A stretch of DNA of 46,311 bases, taken from NCBI GenBank assembly GCA_000955785.1, contig JYOD01000038.1, positions 1-46,311 of the forward strand, given 5' to 3'. Under the pieces are notes generated by a model. The model was not told the origin of the DNA and searched no databases. It saw only the letters and a list, made by a program, of their open reading frames with translations. Below, piece by piece: positions 36,720-45,137 of the stretch. Each line of letters begins with the position of its first letter. The first letter of the stretch is position 1. The position numbers were made by a program, and so were the translations under genes. This DNA is from Burkholderiaceae bacterium 16 (lineage in GTDB: Bacteria; Pseudomonadota; Gammaproteobacteria; Burkholderiales; Burkholderiaceae).

Positions 36720-37172
36720 ATGAACAACGCGCAAGTACCTCTCGTCTCCACCCTGAACCACCTGATCGAGGTCGGCAAGGACGGCGAGCTCAGCTGCACG
36801 ACCGGAGCCCGCGAAGTGCATAACCCCGAGATACGCGCCATCCTGAACGGCACGGCGGAATCCTGCCGCGCCTCGGTGATGGAGTTGCAGGCGCTGGTGA
36901 CCGCGCTGGGCGCCGAACCGCGCGATCGCGGCAGCATGGGGGGCACGCTGCATCGCGGCTGGATGGAGGTGCTGCATGTCATCGCGCCGCACAATGACGA
37001 TGCGGTGCTGCAGCTATGCGAGCGCGACGAGGAAGCTGCCAAGCGGGAATACCAGTCGGCGCTGATGAAGGACATGCCGCCCGAGATCCGTGCGGTGGTG
37101 CAGCGCCAGTACGAGGGTATCCAGTGGCATCACGACCGCATCCATGCCATGCGGGGGATGCAGATTCACTGA
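36720..37172 (+). CDS. PA2169-type four-helix-bundle protein (DUF2383)
   Basis: The 150-residue protein has the N-terminal pattern STLNHLIEVGKDGELSCTTG followed by amphipathic helices containing conserved acidic residues (EIRAILNG, ERDEEAAKREYQSAL), matching the DUF2383/PA2169 ferritin-like four-helix-bundle family. Its function is not established; acidic residues in the bundle could bind metal. The ATG at 36720 has an excellent ribosome-binding site. It is a single-gene unit convergent with the following methyltransferase-like gene. Confidence 0.75.
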   Translation: MNNAQVPLVSTLNHLIEVGKDGELSCTTGAREVHNPEIRAILNGTAESCRASVMELQALVTALGAEPRDRGSMGGTLHRGWMEVLHVIAPHNDDAVLQLCERDEEAAKREYQSALMKDMPPEIRAVVQRQYEGIQWHHDRIHAMRGMQIH

Positions 37173-37218
37173 TTCACCGATCCCCGGATCTCGCTGAACG
37201 GTGGAAGGCGCCGGCCGC

Positions 37219-37896
37219 TTACCAGACGAACGGGATCAGCCGGTACCGCACCCTGGCTGCGTACGCTGCGTAGCCGGCAAGGCCGCGCAGTAGTTCGCGG
37301 TCTTCCATTGCCGTGCGAAAGACGATGCCGCCGGCGAGCACCAGCGATCCCGCCACGCCATACCAGGAGCCCAGCAGCAGGGCGTTGGCCGGCAGGAAAA
37401 CCAGCATGACGGCGTAGAGCGGATGGCGAACCACGGCGTAGGGGCCGGTTGAAACCACGCTATGCCCGCGCTCGGACTGGATCCGGACGACGGCGGCGAG
37501 GAAGGTGTTTGCGTGAAACACGCGGTCGATGGCGGGAAACGACAGCACCAGCAGCAGGGCGCCCGCGCACTGCAGCCAGAGCGGCATCGCGGACCACCGG
37601 TAGCGCACCGCGTCCAGGCCCATGAGCACCAGCCAGGCGCACCAGGCAACGCCTATCACCGGCAGCAGCAGCTTGTCCCACAGCGGCTGGCCGGGTTGAA
37701 AGGGCATTTTCATGCGCTCGGCGAGCAGCGCCGGATCGTACCGCGCCAGACGCTGCGTCGCCCAGGCGCCGCCGCCAAAGAACAGGATGAGATACACCCA
37801 GCCGGCGGGCCAGGCCAGCGTTCCCGCCGCGCCAAACAGCAAGACCGCAAAGAACAGCGCCTCCACGGCGAGCGTGAACCCGACCTTGAATCCCAT
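37219..37896 (-). CDS. Isoprenylcysteine carboxyl methyltransferase-family membrane protein
   Basis: The 225-residue protein has about five transmembrane segments and the C-terminal ICMT/PEMT pattern GPYAVVRHPLYAVMLVF followed by ED-REL (MEDRELLRGLAGYAAYAARV). This family includes membrane methyltransferases of unknown substrate in bacteria. The ATG at 37896 is preferred because hydrophobic sequence starts right after it; the frame extends to 37929. Confidence 0.8.
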   Translation of the reverse strand: MGFKVGFTLAVEALFFAVLLFGAAGTLAWPAGWVYLILFFGGGAWATQRLARYDPALLAERMKMPFQPGQPLWDKLLLPVIGVAWCAWLVLMGLDAVRYRWSAMPLWLQCAGALLLVLSFPAIDRVFHANTFLAAVVRIQSERGHSVVSTGPYAVVRHPLYAVMLVFLPANALLLGSWYGVAGSLVLAGGIVFRTAMEDRELLRGLAGYAAYAARVRYRLIPFVW

Positions 37897-38120
37897 GTTG
37901 GCCTCTTCGTGGCTTTGTGGATCAGGCAATGGCGCAGGTAATCGAACCGGCCACTGCGTGCCTGTCGTGTCTTCACGTTAGCACGCAACTGGCAGGCCGG
38001 CGGCGCCAGCCGGGCGCGCGCCCGGTGCCGGAGCGGGCTGGGACGCTTGCCCCTCCAATGAATCGCATGCCGGCGCGGCCAACCGCTACAATGGGCCGTT
38101 TCAGCGAACGAGCCCCTGCC

Positions 38121-38528
38121 ATGTCCGATCATCCGCGCTTTACCCTCAATCGCTCGCTCGTCATCCTGGTGCCGCAGCAGCCCTTCTTCGAGTGGATCAT
38201 GGCTGTGGATACCGATCCGGTGGCCACCCTCACCCTTGAGCATGTGCGCGAGGACCAGAGTGTGTTCCTGGTCCCGGATGATGTCGCTACTTCACCGGAA
38301 GCGCTGTTGTGGGTGGAGCAGCGCTGGCGCGCCTTCTTCGAATTCATGCTGGGCGAGTGGTTCGACGAAAGCCTGTGGCCCGAAACGCTGACGCTGCAGC
38401 AGTTCCGCGACTGGTTTACCGTGCAGCACCATTCGATGGTGTTCGACATGGCACCCGACATCCCGGTCGAGCATGAGGACTGGGAAGACGAGGACGACGG
38501 CGAAGCCGGGCTGCGCCACTTGCACTGA
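38121..38528 (+). CDS. Conserved hypothetical protein, acidic
   Basis: The 135-residue protein begins MSDHPRFTLNRSLVILVPQQ and has a Trp-rich centre (WVEQRWRAFFEFMLGEWFDE) and an acidic tail (EHEDWEDEDDGE). I recall similar proteins in Burkholderiales but no assigned function. A TACAAT -10 hexamer lies at 38087-38092, 28 bp before the start. The frame extends upstream to 37917 without support. Confidence 0.7.
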   Translation: MSDHPRFTLNRSLVILVPQQPFFEWIMAVDTDPVATLTLEHVREDQSVFLVPDDVATSPEALLWVEQRWRAFFEFMLGEWFDESLWPETLTLQQFRDWFTVQHHSMVFDMAPDIPVEHEDWEDEDDGEAGLRHLH

Positions 38529-38851
38529 TCCCTTACGCCAAACCCGCGAGTCCAGCTGAAGCCAGTATTGAGTCACATCGTCGGTTGGAAGCGCATGCCC
38601 TCCCGCAACCCGGCGCGGCACCCCCTTCAGGCTGTGGACAAGTCTGTGGAGAAGACCGAACAACCCTGTGGGCAAAGCTGTGGGCAACTTTTCCGGCGCC
38701 CACGCCGCGGTGCCTGGATTGACGGCACAAAACGTTGCCACAGGCGGGCTGGCGGGTACCCCGGCCAAGTGGCCGCGCAGCGCCGGAATGTCGATGCACA
38801 AACATGCGCCTGGCAGCGCGACGGCCTATTTTTATCGCAGGAAACCCCGTT
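38529..38851. promoter_or_regulatory. Intergenic region containing a cluster of four DnaA-box-like 9-mers
   Basis: Four same-strand 9-mers resemble DnaA boxes: TGTGGACAA (38633-38641), TGTGGAGAA (38645-38653), TGTGGGCAA (38667-38675) and TGTGGGCAA (38679-38687). Start-to-start spacing is 12, 22 and 12 bp. The first is identical to a 9-mer in oriC (23032-23040). No gene is supported in this interval. The cluster could titrate or recharge DnaA, or regulate the downstream gene. Confidence 0.5.
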
Positions 38852-39424
38852 TTGAACCGTACCCAGCAAATCCTTATCGCCATTGTTGCGTTGGCCGTGC
38901 TTGCCATGTTGTGGCTCACCGGCAACCATGAAGAACAACAGGTGGAGCCGGCCGCGGAGCCGGTGGCCCAGGCCTCCCCCGCGTCCGAACCAAACAGCGG
39001 CGCGCGCGGCGTGCCCAAGAACGGTACGCTGGACCCGATCAGCATCGATCCGAAGCGCACCACCGACATCCTGCCGCAATACCAGGCGGACACGCTGGTC
39101 GATGACTACCAGGAAAACGCGGGCGCGGCCGACGACCGCTACCGCGGCAAGTATTTCATCGTGGAAGGCGTGGCCAGCGGCGTGCGGCGCGAGGCGAACG
39201 ACTCGGTATTCCTCGATATCCGCTCCGACAGCCCCGCCCTTGTGGTGCGCGCCAAGCTCTTGCCGATACAGATCTGCGGTCCCGCCGGGCGCACCTGCGA
39301 AGTGGAAGCGCGCGGCACCATGGTGCGGCGCGGACAGAAAGTGGCCGTGGAGTGCACCGGTGCCGGCCAGGTGGATGGCTCGCCCGTGCTCGAAGGCTGC
39401 CTTGTGCGCGGCGGCGCAAACTGA
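38852..39424 (+). CDS. OB-fold (tRNA_anti-like) putative membrane-anchored protein
   Basis: The 190-residue product has an N-terminal hydrophobic anchor (IAIVALAVLAMLWLTG), an Ala/Pro/Glu-rich spacer, and an OB-fold domain with DDYQENAGAADDRYRGKYF and VEGVASGVR, as in the tRNA_anti-like family of periplasmic or envelope proteins. I choose the TTG at 38852 because AGGAAA lies 9 nt upstream; an in-frame ATG at 38804 would add 16 residues but lacks a ribosome-binding site. Function unknown. Confidence 0.65.
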   Translation: MNRTQQILIAIVALAVLAMLWLTGNHEEQQVEPAAEPVAQASPASEPNSGARGVPKNGTLDPISIDPKRTTDILPQYQADTLVDDYQENAGAADDRYRGKYFIVEGVASGVRREANDSVFLDIRSDSPALVVRAKLLPIQICGPAGRTCEVEARGTMVRRGQKVAVECTGAGQVDGSPVLEGCLVRGGAN

Positions 39425-39478
39425 GCGCGAGCACTGACTTATCCTTTTTTGCCGCAAGCCTCCGGATCGATACTTCGC

Positions 39479-39682
39479 ATGCAAACCCTGCTTTCCGTAC
39501 TCGCCCTGACCATCCTGATCGTCACCGTGGTGGGCCTGGTGTCCCCGCCCTTTATCAGCAACGCCTTCCTCAAGGGCCGTCCGGTGGGACGAATGCAGAT
39601 CCTGCTGGTGGGTGTCTTCCTTGCGGCCATCTGCCTGATGGTGGTGGGGACGATGGCGGGCGGCGGTCCGGCAAAGACCTGA
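39479..39682 (+). CDS. Small two-helix membrane protein
   Basis: The 67-residue protein MQTLLSVLALTILIVTVVGL has a second hydrophobic segment (MQILLVGVFLAAICLMVVG) after a short polar loop (KGRPVGR). It lies 54 bp after the OB-fold gene on the same strand and may be co-transcribed. No family is recognised. Confidence 0.5.
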   Translation: MQTLLSVLALTILIVTVVGLVSPPFISNAFLKGRPVGRMQILLVGVFLAAICLMVVGTMAGGGPAKT

Positions 39683-40391
39683 AGCTCAGCCAACGCCCCT
39701 CCGGCGCCTTGTAGGACGTATCCCACAGCAGGATCGGCGCTCCGTCGATAATGCGGAGCCCCGGCGCTGTATATCTTTCCATCACGATACGAACAAACGC
39801 CAACGCCAAAGCCTGAAGCTCACTTCAGTGGTGCCGGCGGCGCCGAATATCATCATGGAAAGTCTCCTCCCGGGCAGTAGCACCGCGCCGCAATCCCAGG
39901 CACTCACCAACATCCTCGCCGTGACACGCCGCGAGTGGCAGGTCGCGGGGCAGGAGCCGGTTGCCACCGGTCATGGCCGCCGGCGCCGCCGCGACCAGTT
40001 CGCGCGGCGCGCCGCCCGTGCCTTCGAGGCGCAGGTGATGGCGCTGCGCTGCCGCCAGGCAATTGTTGTTGCCTGAGGCCGCCTGACGGTGCCAGGACAA
40101 CCTGGGACCGGGTCGAGCCGCTAGTCTCCAAGGGAAGTCCCCCCTGGCCAGCCTCTCGGGCTGACTGTTTTTTTGCGCCCCGTTCCTCGCGCGCGCTGCC
40201 GGACGCCACCGCCGGACCCTTTTCCCCGCTCTGTTCCACCGATTGCCGCCGCCACGATGGCCTAAAGTTGGCGCTCGCGCCTGCCGACAACACAGTTCGT
40301 CCCGCCAGGCGCGCCGCCACGGCAGCCGCCGGGCAGGTCCGCCGGCGCCGGGGTGCGCTGGGCACCCTTGCAGCAGCGAACCAGGAGCATC
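39683..40391. other. Gene-poor region with near-direct repeats and a weak terminator
   Basis: A 16/17-bp near-repeat, CAAAG(A)CCTGAAGCTCA, occurs at 39672-39688 (overlapping the previous stop) and 39807-39822, flanking about 120 bp. A 73-codon rightward frame at 39855-40076 (MESLLPGSSTAPQSQALTNI) has no recognisable family or clear ribosome-binding site. A leftward frame at about 39700-39809 (ERYTAPGLRIIDGAPILLWD) may be a gene fragment. Confidence 0.3.
40149..40174 (+). terminator. Possible rho-independent terminator
   Basis: CAGCC (40149-40153) pairs with GGCTG (40159-40163) across a 5-base loop; seven T residues follow at 40168-40174. The stem is short, so strength is doubtful. Confidence 0.45.
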
Positions 40392-40919
40392 ATGAAGAAA
40401 GCATTGCTAGCCGCCACCGCCAGCCTGGGCTTGCTGGCCACCGGCTGCGCCACCTACCAGTCCGTCTCCCCGGTCGACCGCGGCGACCACGTCGCCGCAG
40501 CGCAGCCGGCCGACGGTACGCTGTTCTGCGTGATCAGCAACCCGGTCGCCAATGCCTACATGGAAGCGCTGCGCGATTCCATCCAGGCGCGCGGCTTCGA
40601 GTTCAAGGTCTTGTCACCCGGCGCATCGATTGTCTCGTGCCCCTATACCGCGACCTTTGTCACGCAACGGCAGTCGTACTGGCGCGATTTCCTCAGTTCA
40701 GCCGAAATCGTCGTCTACATCGACGGCGACCGCGCCGGCAAGGCGAACTACGACGCACTGCGCAGCGCCGGCGGCTTGAACCTGAGCAACCTGGTGGGGC
40801 CAGAGGCGAAGATCGAGGAACTGGTCGATCAGTTACTGCCCGGCATGCGGCCCAAGCCGCCCGCCACCGGCACGGCAGGCATGCCCGCCGCGCCGCTTTC
40901 ACCGGCTACGCCAGCCTGA
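40392..40919 (+). CDS. Sbal_3080-type lipoprotein
   Basis: The 175-residue protein has a lipoprotein signal (MKKALLAATASLGLLATGCA, Cys at 19) and the pattern I associate with the Sbal_3080 lipoprotein family: FCVISNPVANAYMEALRDSI, CPYTATF, YWRDFLSSAEIVVYIDG, YDALRSAGGLN and KIEELVDQLLP. Function is unknown; it is likely outer-membrane attached. The last ~20 residues are Pro/Ala-rich. AGGAG lies 4 nt before the ATG at 40392. Confidence 0.8.
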   Translation: MKKALLAATASLGLLATGCATYQSVSPVDRGDHVAAAQPADGTLFCVISNPVANAYMEALRDSIQARGFEFKVLSPGASIVSCPYTATFVTQRQSYWRDFLSSAEIVVYIDGDRAGKANYDALRSAGGLNLSNLVGPEAKIEELVDQLLPGMRPKPPATGTAGMPAAPLSPATPA

Positions 40920-40949
40920 ACGCCCGGCCGTGCGCGGCCCGGCGGCCGG

Positions 40950-41921
40950 TCAGCCGATCACCTGGCCCAGCCGCACCACGGTGACGCCGGGGCGCAGTTG
41001 CCGCAGCGAAGGCATGACCAGTACGCAATCCGGGTACGGTGTGACCACCGGCTCGCCATCGCGCCAGCCGATCACGGTGCCGGCCTCGGCGAAGGTCTCC
41101 AGCCCGGTGTACGCGCCGGCGAAACGGAAATCCATGCTGCTGGCCACCACCGGCTCCGTCACGCGTACCACCCGCTGCGGGTGCAGGAGCCGCAGCCAGC
41201 CGGTGGGCACATCGTCGGCGTCGATCACGCCGGCGTTGAGCAGGAAGCGCGCGGTGCTGTCCTTGGCCACGCCCACGGCGGTGGCTTCCCAATGCTGGCC
41301 GCACTCGATCAGCAGCGCGTTCCTGGCGCTGGCCGGGTCGCCAAAGCCTTCGTAGTCACGCATGCGGCGGCCTTCGGGGTGGCCTTCGTCCACGATCACA
41401 TTGGCCGGCGCACCTACGGCGCGCGCTAGGGCGATGCCCTTGTCGAGCGGGCCGGAGACGATCAGCGGCAGGCTCTTCTCGTGCATGGAGTGCAGATCCA
41501 GCAGCAGGTCCACGGTATCGATGACCGGGCGCATGGCACGCGCGCGGCGCAGCTCGGATGAATCGCGGGTGGTGTCGTCCAGCACGGCCGCCGTCCACAC
41601 GCGGTTGAAGTCCTGGTCCACGTAGCGCGACGCATCCGGGCGAGCCGCATCGAAGGTGTGGTACGCGTCGACGTTGGCGAAGGCCAGCGTCAGGCGGCCA
41701 CGGCGCGGACGCACGCCGATATCCAGCAGTGCCTTGACGGTGATGGCGCCGCACACTTCGTTGCCGTGGGTCAGCGCGTTGACCATCACGTGCGGGCCGG
41801 GCACGCCACTATCGAAGGTGTGGACGTAGGGCACGCCGCAGTTGCCGGCGGCATAGGGGCGGATATCGGGGAATTCGACTTCAACCGGGTAAGCGTCGAA
41901 GCTGGGGGCAGTGGTCGTCAT
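40950..41921 (-). CDS. Succinylglutamate desuccinylase/aspartoacylase-family hydrolase
   Basis: The 323-residue enzyme has the zinc site of the family: HGNE (in ALTHGNEVCGA), then DLHSMH about 90 residues later, and a catalytic E near LLIECGQHWE. Members remove acyl groups from N-acyl amino acids or related amides. The substrate is unknown. Separated by 122 bp and a terminator from the Bug-protein gene upstream, so it may be transcribed separately. Confidence 0.85.
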   Translation of the reverse strand: MTTTAPSFDAYPVEVEFPDIRPYAAGNCGVPYVHTFDSGVPGPHVMVNALTHGNEVCGAITVKALLDIGVRPRRGRLTLAFANVDAYHTFDAARPDASRYVDQDFNRVWTAAVLDDTTRDSSELRRARAMRPVIDTVDLLLDLHSMHEKSLPLIVSGPLDKGIALARAVGAPANVIVDEGHPEGRRMRDYEGFGDPASARNALLIECGQHWEATAVGVAKDSTARFLLNAGVIDADDVPTGWLRLLHPQRVVRVTEPVVASSMDFRFAGAYTGLETFAEAGTVIGWRDGEPVVTPYPDCVLVMPSLRQLRPGVTVVRLGQVIG

Positions 41922-41975
41922 GTCTGTGGGTCGGCTAGGTTGCCTGGGTTGCCAGTGGGATCGGCCGGGAGCAGC

Positions 41976-42014
41976 AAATAAAAACAAGCGGCGCCGTGGC
42001 GGCGCCGCCGCTTG
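41976..42014 (-). terminator. Rho-independent terminator after the Bug gene
   Basis: Read leftwards, CAAGCGGCG pairs with CGCCGCTTG (9 bp, 12-base loop) at 41985-42014, followed by TTTTTATTT. Confidence 0.85.
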
Positions 42015-42043
42015 CGACAAGCAAATGGTACGCCTGCCGCCGC

Positions 42044-43012
42044 TTATTCGTGGATGCCTGCGGTCTGGACGATGCTCTTGTACTTCACCGTTTCGCGCTT
42101 GATAAAGGTGCCGAACTGGGCCGGGCCGCCCGGCGCGACTTCCACGCCGGCTTCGGCCAGCTTCTTCTTCACTTCGGGCATGGCCAGCACGGCCTGCATC
42201 TCGGTGTTCAGGCGGTCGACCACGGCGCGCGGGGTATTGGCCGGCGCCATCAGGCCGAACCACACGCCCATGTCCACGCCCTTGAGCGCGCTGCTTTCGG
42301 ACAGCGCGGGGACATTGGGCGCCACCTGGGCGCGGTGCCCTTCGGTCACGCCGTAGGCCTTGACCCGGCCGGCCTGGATATGGGGCAGGGCCGACGACAG
42401 CACCATCACGGCGAGGTCGATCTGGCCGCCGAGCAGGTCGGTCGACATGGCGGAAGCGCCCTTGTAGGGCACATGGGTGATATTGACCTTGCCCTGCTGC
42501 TTGATCAGTTCGCCGGCCAGGTTCAGCGGCGTGCCCACTCCTGACGACGCATAGGCCAGCTTGCCCGGCTGCGCCTTGGCCAGCGCGATCAGCTCGTCTG
42601 CGTTCTTGGCCGGCAGCGCGGACTTGCCCACCAGCACCATCGGCTGGGTGCCGACGAAGGTGACCGGCGCCAGGTCGCGTTCACCGTCGTAGCGCACGGC
42701 GGGATTGGTCAGGCGCGCGATCGACACCTCGCTGCCCGAACCCATCAGCAGCGTGTAGCCGTCGGCATCGGCCTTGACCACCTTGGAGGCGCCGATGGTG
42801 CCGCCGGCGCCACCCAGGTTTTCGATGACCACGCTCTGGCCCAGGCGCTTGCCCAGCTCCGGCGCGATCGTGCGCGCCACCAGGTCGACGCTGCCGCCGG
42901 CGGTGTAGCCCACCACCAGCGAGATCGGCTTGGCGGGCCAGCCCGAGGCGCTGGCGCCGCCGGCAAGCACGCAGAAGGACGCGGCAGCAGCCGCACGCAG
43001 CAGTTTGTTCAT
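42044..43012 (-). CDS. Bug/TctC-family tripartite-transporter solute-binding protein
   Basis: The 322-residue protein has a signal peptide (MNKLLRAAAAASFCVLAGGA, cleavage near ASA-SG) and Bug motifs: WPAKPISLVVGYTAGGSVD, VVIENLGGAGGTIGA, YASSGVGTP and HVPYKGASAM. Bug proteins are periplasmic receptors for organic acids and amino acids, often encoded far from TctAB permeases, as here. The neighbouring aspartoacylase-like enzyme may act on the same compound. Confidence 0.9.
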   Translation of the reverse strand: MNKLLRAAAAASFCVLAGGASASGWPAKPISLVVGYTAGGSVDLVARTIAPELGKRLGQSVVIENLGGAGGTIGASKVVKADADGYTLLMGSGSEVSIARLTNPAVRYDGERDLAPVTFVGTQPMVLVGKSALPAKNADELIALAKAQPGKLAYASSGVGTPLNLAGELIKQQGKVNITHVPYKGASAMSTDLLGGQIDLAVMVLSSALPHIQAGRVKAYGVTEGHRAQVAPNVPALSESSALKGVDMGVWFGLMAPANTPRAVVDRLNTEMQAVLAMPEVKKKLAEAGVEVAPGGPAQFGTFIKRETVKYKSIVQTAGIHE

Positions 43013-43246
43013 GGCAGGTCTCTCCCCTTTTTGAATATGCAGGTATGCAGATATCCGGCGATATTAGAGAGCGCGCGCCTGCAGCAACATGCGGCTTTGG
43101 CAATGGCGCTTGCCGTTTTGGCAAGTGGCCGATGCGACATGCCAGGTGGAGAAAATCGCTGCGCCATCCCATGCACAATCGTTCAAGACGGCATCCGTTG
43201 CCCCGCCATAAAGTCGTGTTCAACGAATCAACCTGGCGGAGACGCG

Positions 43247-43873
43247 ATGGAAAACCTGCTTGCTTCCATGCCGGGGATCTGGCGTCCGCTCGCGGCGCTG
43301 GTCCTGGCGTCGGTGGTCGTCATGGGGAGCCCGGGGCCCTCGACGATCAGCGTCACGGCCGTCGGTGCCGCCCATGGCGTGCGGCGCTCGCTCGGCTATG
43401 CCTGCGGGCTGATCGCCGGCACCATCGCGGTGCTGCTGATGGCTTCGATGGGCGTGGTGGCGCTAGTCGTGTCGGTGCCGCACGGCGCGCGCGCGCTCGG
43501 CGTCCTGTCTGCCGCCTACATCCTCTACCTGGCGTTCAGGATTGCCACCGCGCCACCGCTCGGAAACCAGAGGAGGGCGCTGACGGCTCCCGCGTTCGCC
43601 GGCGGCTTCGTGCTGGCGATCGCCAACCCCAAGGCCTACCTGGCAATTGGCGCCGTGCTGGCGGGCACCACCGTCATTGCCGGGAACCAGGGCCTGGACG
43701 CCATTGTCAAGATCACGGTGCTGAGCGCGATGATCGCCGTCATCCACTTGTGCTGGCTGCTGGCCGGCGTTTCGCTGTGCCGCTTTCTCCATGATCCGGT
43801 GAGTTCGCGCCTGATCAATGTCTCGATGGCGGCGATCCTCGTAGCCATGACGCTGGCCGCGCTGATGCATTGA
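43247..43873 (+). CDS. LysE/RhtB-family exporter
   Basis: The 208-residue membrane protein has the family's pattern: GSPGPSTISVTAVGAAHGVRRSLGY near the N-terminus, about six transmembrane segments and ANPKAYLAIGAVL in the middle. Such proteins export amino acids or related compounds. The ATG at 43247 follows GGCGGAGA; the frame extends upstream to 43031 without support. It is divergent from the Bug gene and convergent with the LysR gene. Confidence 0.87.
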   Translation: MENLLASMPGIWRPLAALVLASVVVMGSPGPSTISVTAVGAAHGVRRSLGYACGLIAGTIAVLLMASMGVVALVVSVPHGARALGVLSAAYILYLAFRIATAPPLGNQRRALTAPAFAGGFVLAIANPKAYLAIGAVLAGTTVIAGNQGLDAIVKITVLSAMIAVIHLCWLLAGVSLCRFLHDPVSSRLINVSMAAILVAMTLAALMH

Positions 43874-43909
43874 TGGATTGATGCGGGCCAACCGGAGGAA
43901 GCCGGACGC

Positions 43910-44839
43910 CTAGGCCGCCACCGCCGCGCGCCAGAACGCCTCCGCCAGCGCCCGCATGGGCGAGCGCGGGCGATAGAGCAGGATCTGCATCGCCAGGTCG
44001 GTCTCGCCGCCCACTTCCAGTCCGGCGCGCACCAGCCGCCCGGCGTGGAGATCGTCGGCGACCAGCCGCGCCGGCAGCCACGCCAGGCCCATGCGCTGGC
44101 GCACCATTTCATGCACCGACTCGGCGAAATCGCTGACGGCGATCACATCGAGCCGGCTGGCCAGCCCGCGCCGCGCGATTTCGCCGTTGACCATGCGCCC
44201 CAGCGTCAGCGTCTCGGCGTAGGCGATCATCGGCACCGGCGCGCGCTGGCCGCGTGCGAGCAGCTTGTACTGCGGCCCGCCGCCGTCCGCCGCGGCGCTC
44301 ACGCAGACCAGGCGTTCCTCGCCCACCAGGTGGTACTGGTAGCGCGCGTTGTCCAGCGTCACCGGCTGCTCGGGCGAGTTGTAGCAGAGCAGGAAATCGG
44401 CATCGCCTTCGGTGAACATCACCAGCGCGTCGTGCGTGGGAAAGGTGGAAAGCCGGGTGCGGAAATTCGCCGCCACCTTGTCGTTGCGCAGCGCATGGCG
44501 CAGGCCGGCCAGCCACGCCGGCAGCATCGAGCGCGCCAGCGTCTTGCCGGTGGCGATCACCACCGTGCTGGCATCGGCGCGATGTGCCGCGCGCAGCGAC
44601 AGCCGCGTCTCCTCCAGCGTGCGCAGCGCGCTCTGGGCGGCCTCCAGGAATTGCCGCCCCTCGTCGGTGAGGCGCACGGGGAACACGCTGCGGTCGATCA
44701 GCGGCGCGCCGGCCCAGACTTCCAGCGCCTGCATGCGGCGCCCGAACGCGGGCGGGGTGACGTTGCGCAGCTCCGCCGCGCGCGCGAGGCTGCCGGCCTG
44801 GGCCAGGCACACAAAATCCTCGAGCCAGCGGATATGCAT
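43910..44839 (-). CDS. LysR-type transcriptional regulator
   Basis: The 309-residue protein begins MHIRWLEDFVCLAQAGSLAR with the LysR helix-turn-helix (AAELRNVTPPAFGRRMQALE) and a C-terminal effector domain. The ATG at 44839 is the conserved start; the frame extends to 45217 through the divergent intergenic region. Targets are not clear: the adjacent divergent gene is a TetR regulator and the LysE gene is convergent. Confidence 0.9.
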   Translation of the reverse strand: MHIRWLEDFVCLAQAGSLARAAELRNVTPPAFGRRMQALEVWAGAPLIDRSVFPVRLTDEGRQFLEAAQSALRTLEETRLSLRAAHRADASTVVIATGKTLARSMLPAWLAGLRHALRNDKVAANFRTRLSTFPTHDALVMFTEGDADFLLCYNSPEQPVTLDNARYQYHLVGEERLVCVSAAADGGGPQYKLLARGQRAPVPMIAYAETLTLGRMVNGEIARRGLASRLDVIAVSDFAESVHEMVRQRMGLAWLPARLVADDLHAGRLVRAGLEVGGETDLAMQILLYRPRSPMRALAEAFWRAAVAA

Positions 44840-45137
44840 AAGGACTCGCGCCAACGCGCGTGCAGAAGTGGTAGGGAGAGAGGCGCCATCGCATGCGCGG
44901 CGCTGCGAATATTGTAGCTGTCCGCGCCAGGCACCCCCGCGCACGGGGCCCGGATCACGCACGCGCGGCAAGCGCATCCTCAAGCGGATCTCGGGAAGAT
45001 TAGAGGCAACACTCCAATATTGCGCTTGTGAAACACTCGCCGCGCTCGCTAGGCTCCGTACAGCCGTTTCAAGCATCCGTTTGCCGTCAGAGCAGGGAGC
45101 TGTCGCGGTGCGTGGAGTTTCGCCGGGGATCCACCGC
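44840..45137. promoter_or_regulatory. LysR-TetR divergent intergenic region
   Basis: This 298-bp gap should hold the promoters of both regulators. The most AT-rich parts are near 44908-44920 (GAATATTGTAG) and 44998-45022. I see no convincing palindrome or complete -35/-10 pair. Confidence 0.3.

Noticed and set aside
44412..45137. N-terminal extension of the TetR frame through the LysR gene
   Set aside because: It runs antisense through the LysR coding region; the TetR helix-turn-helix begins after 45138.
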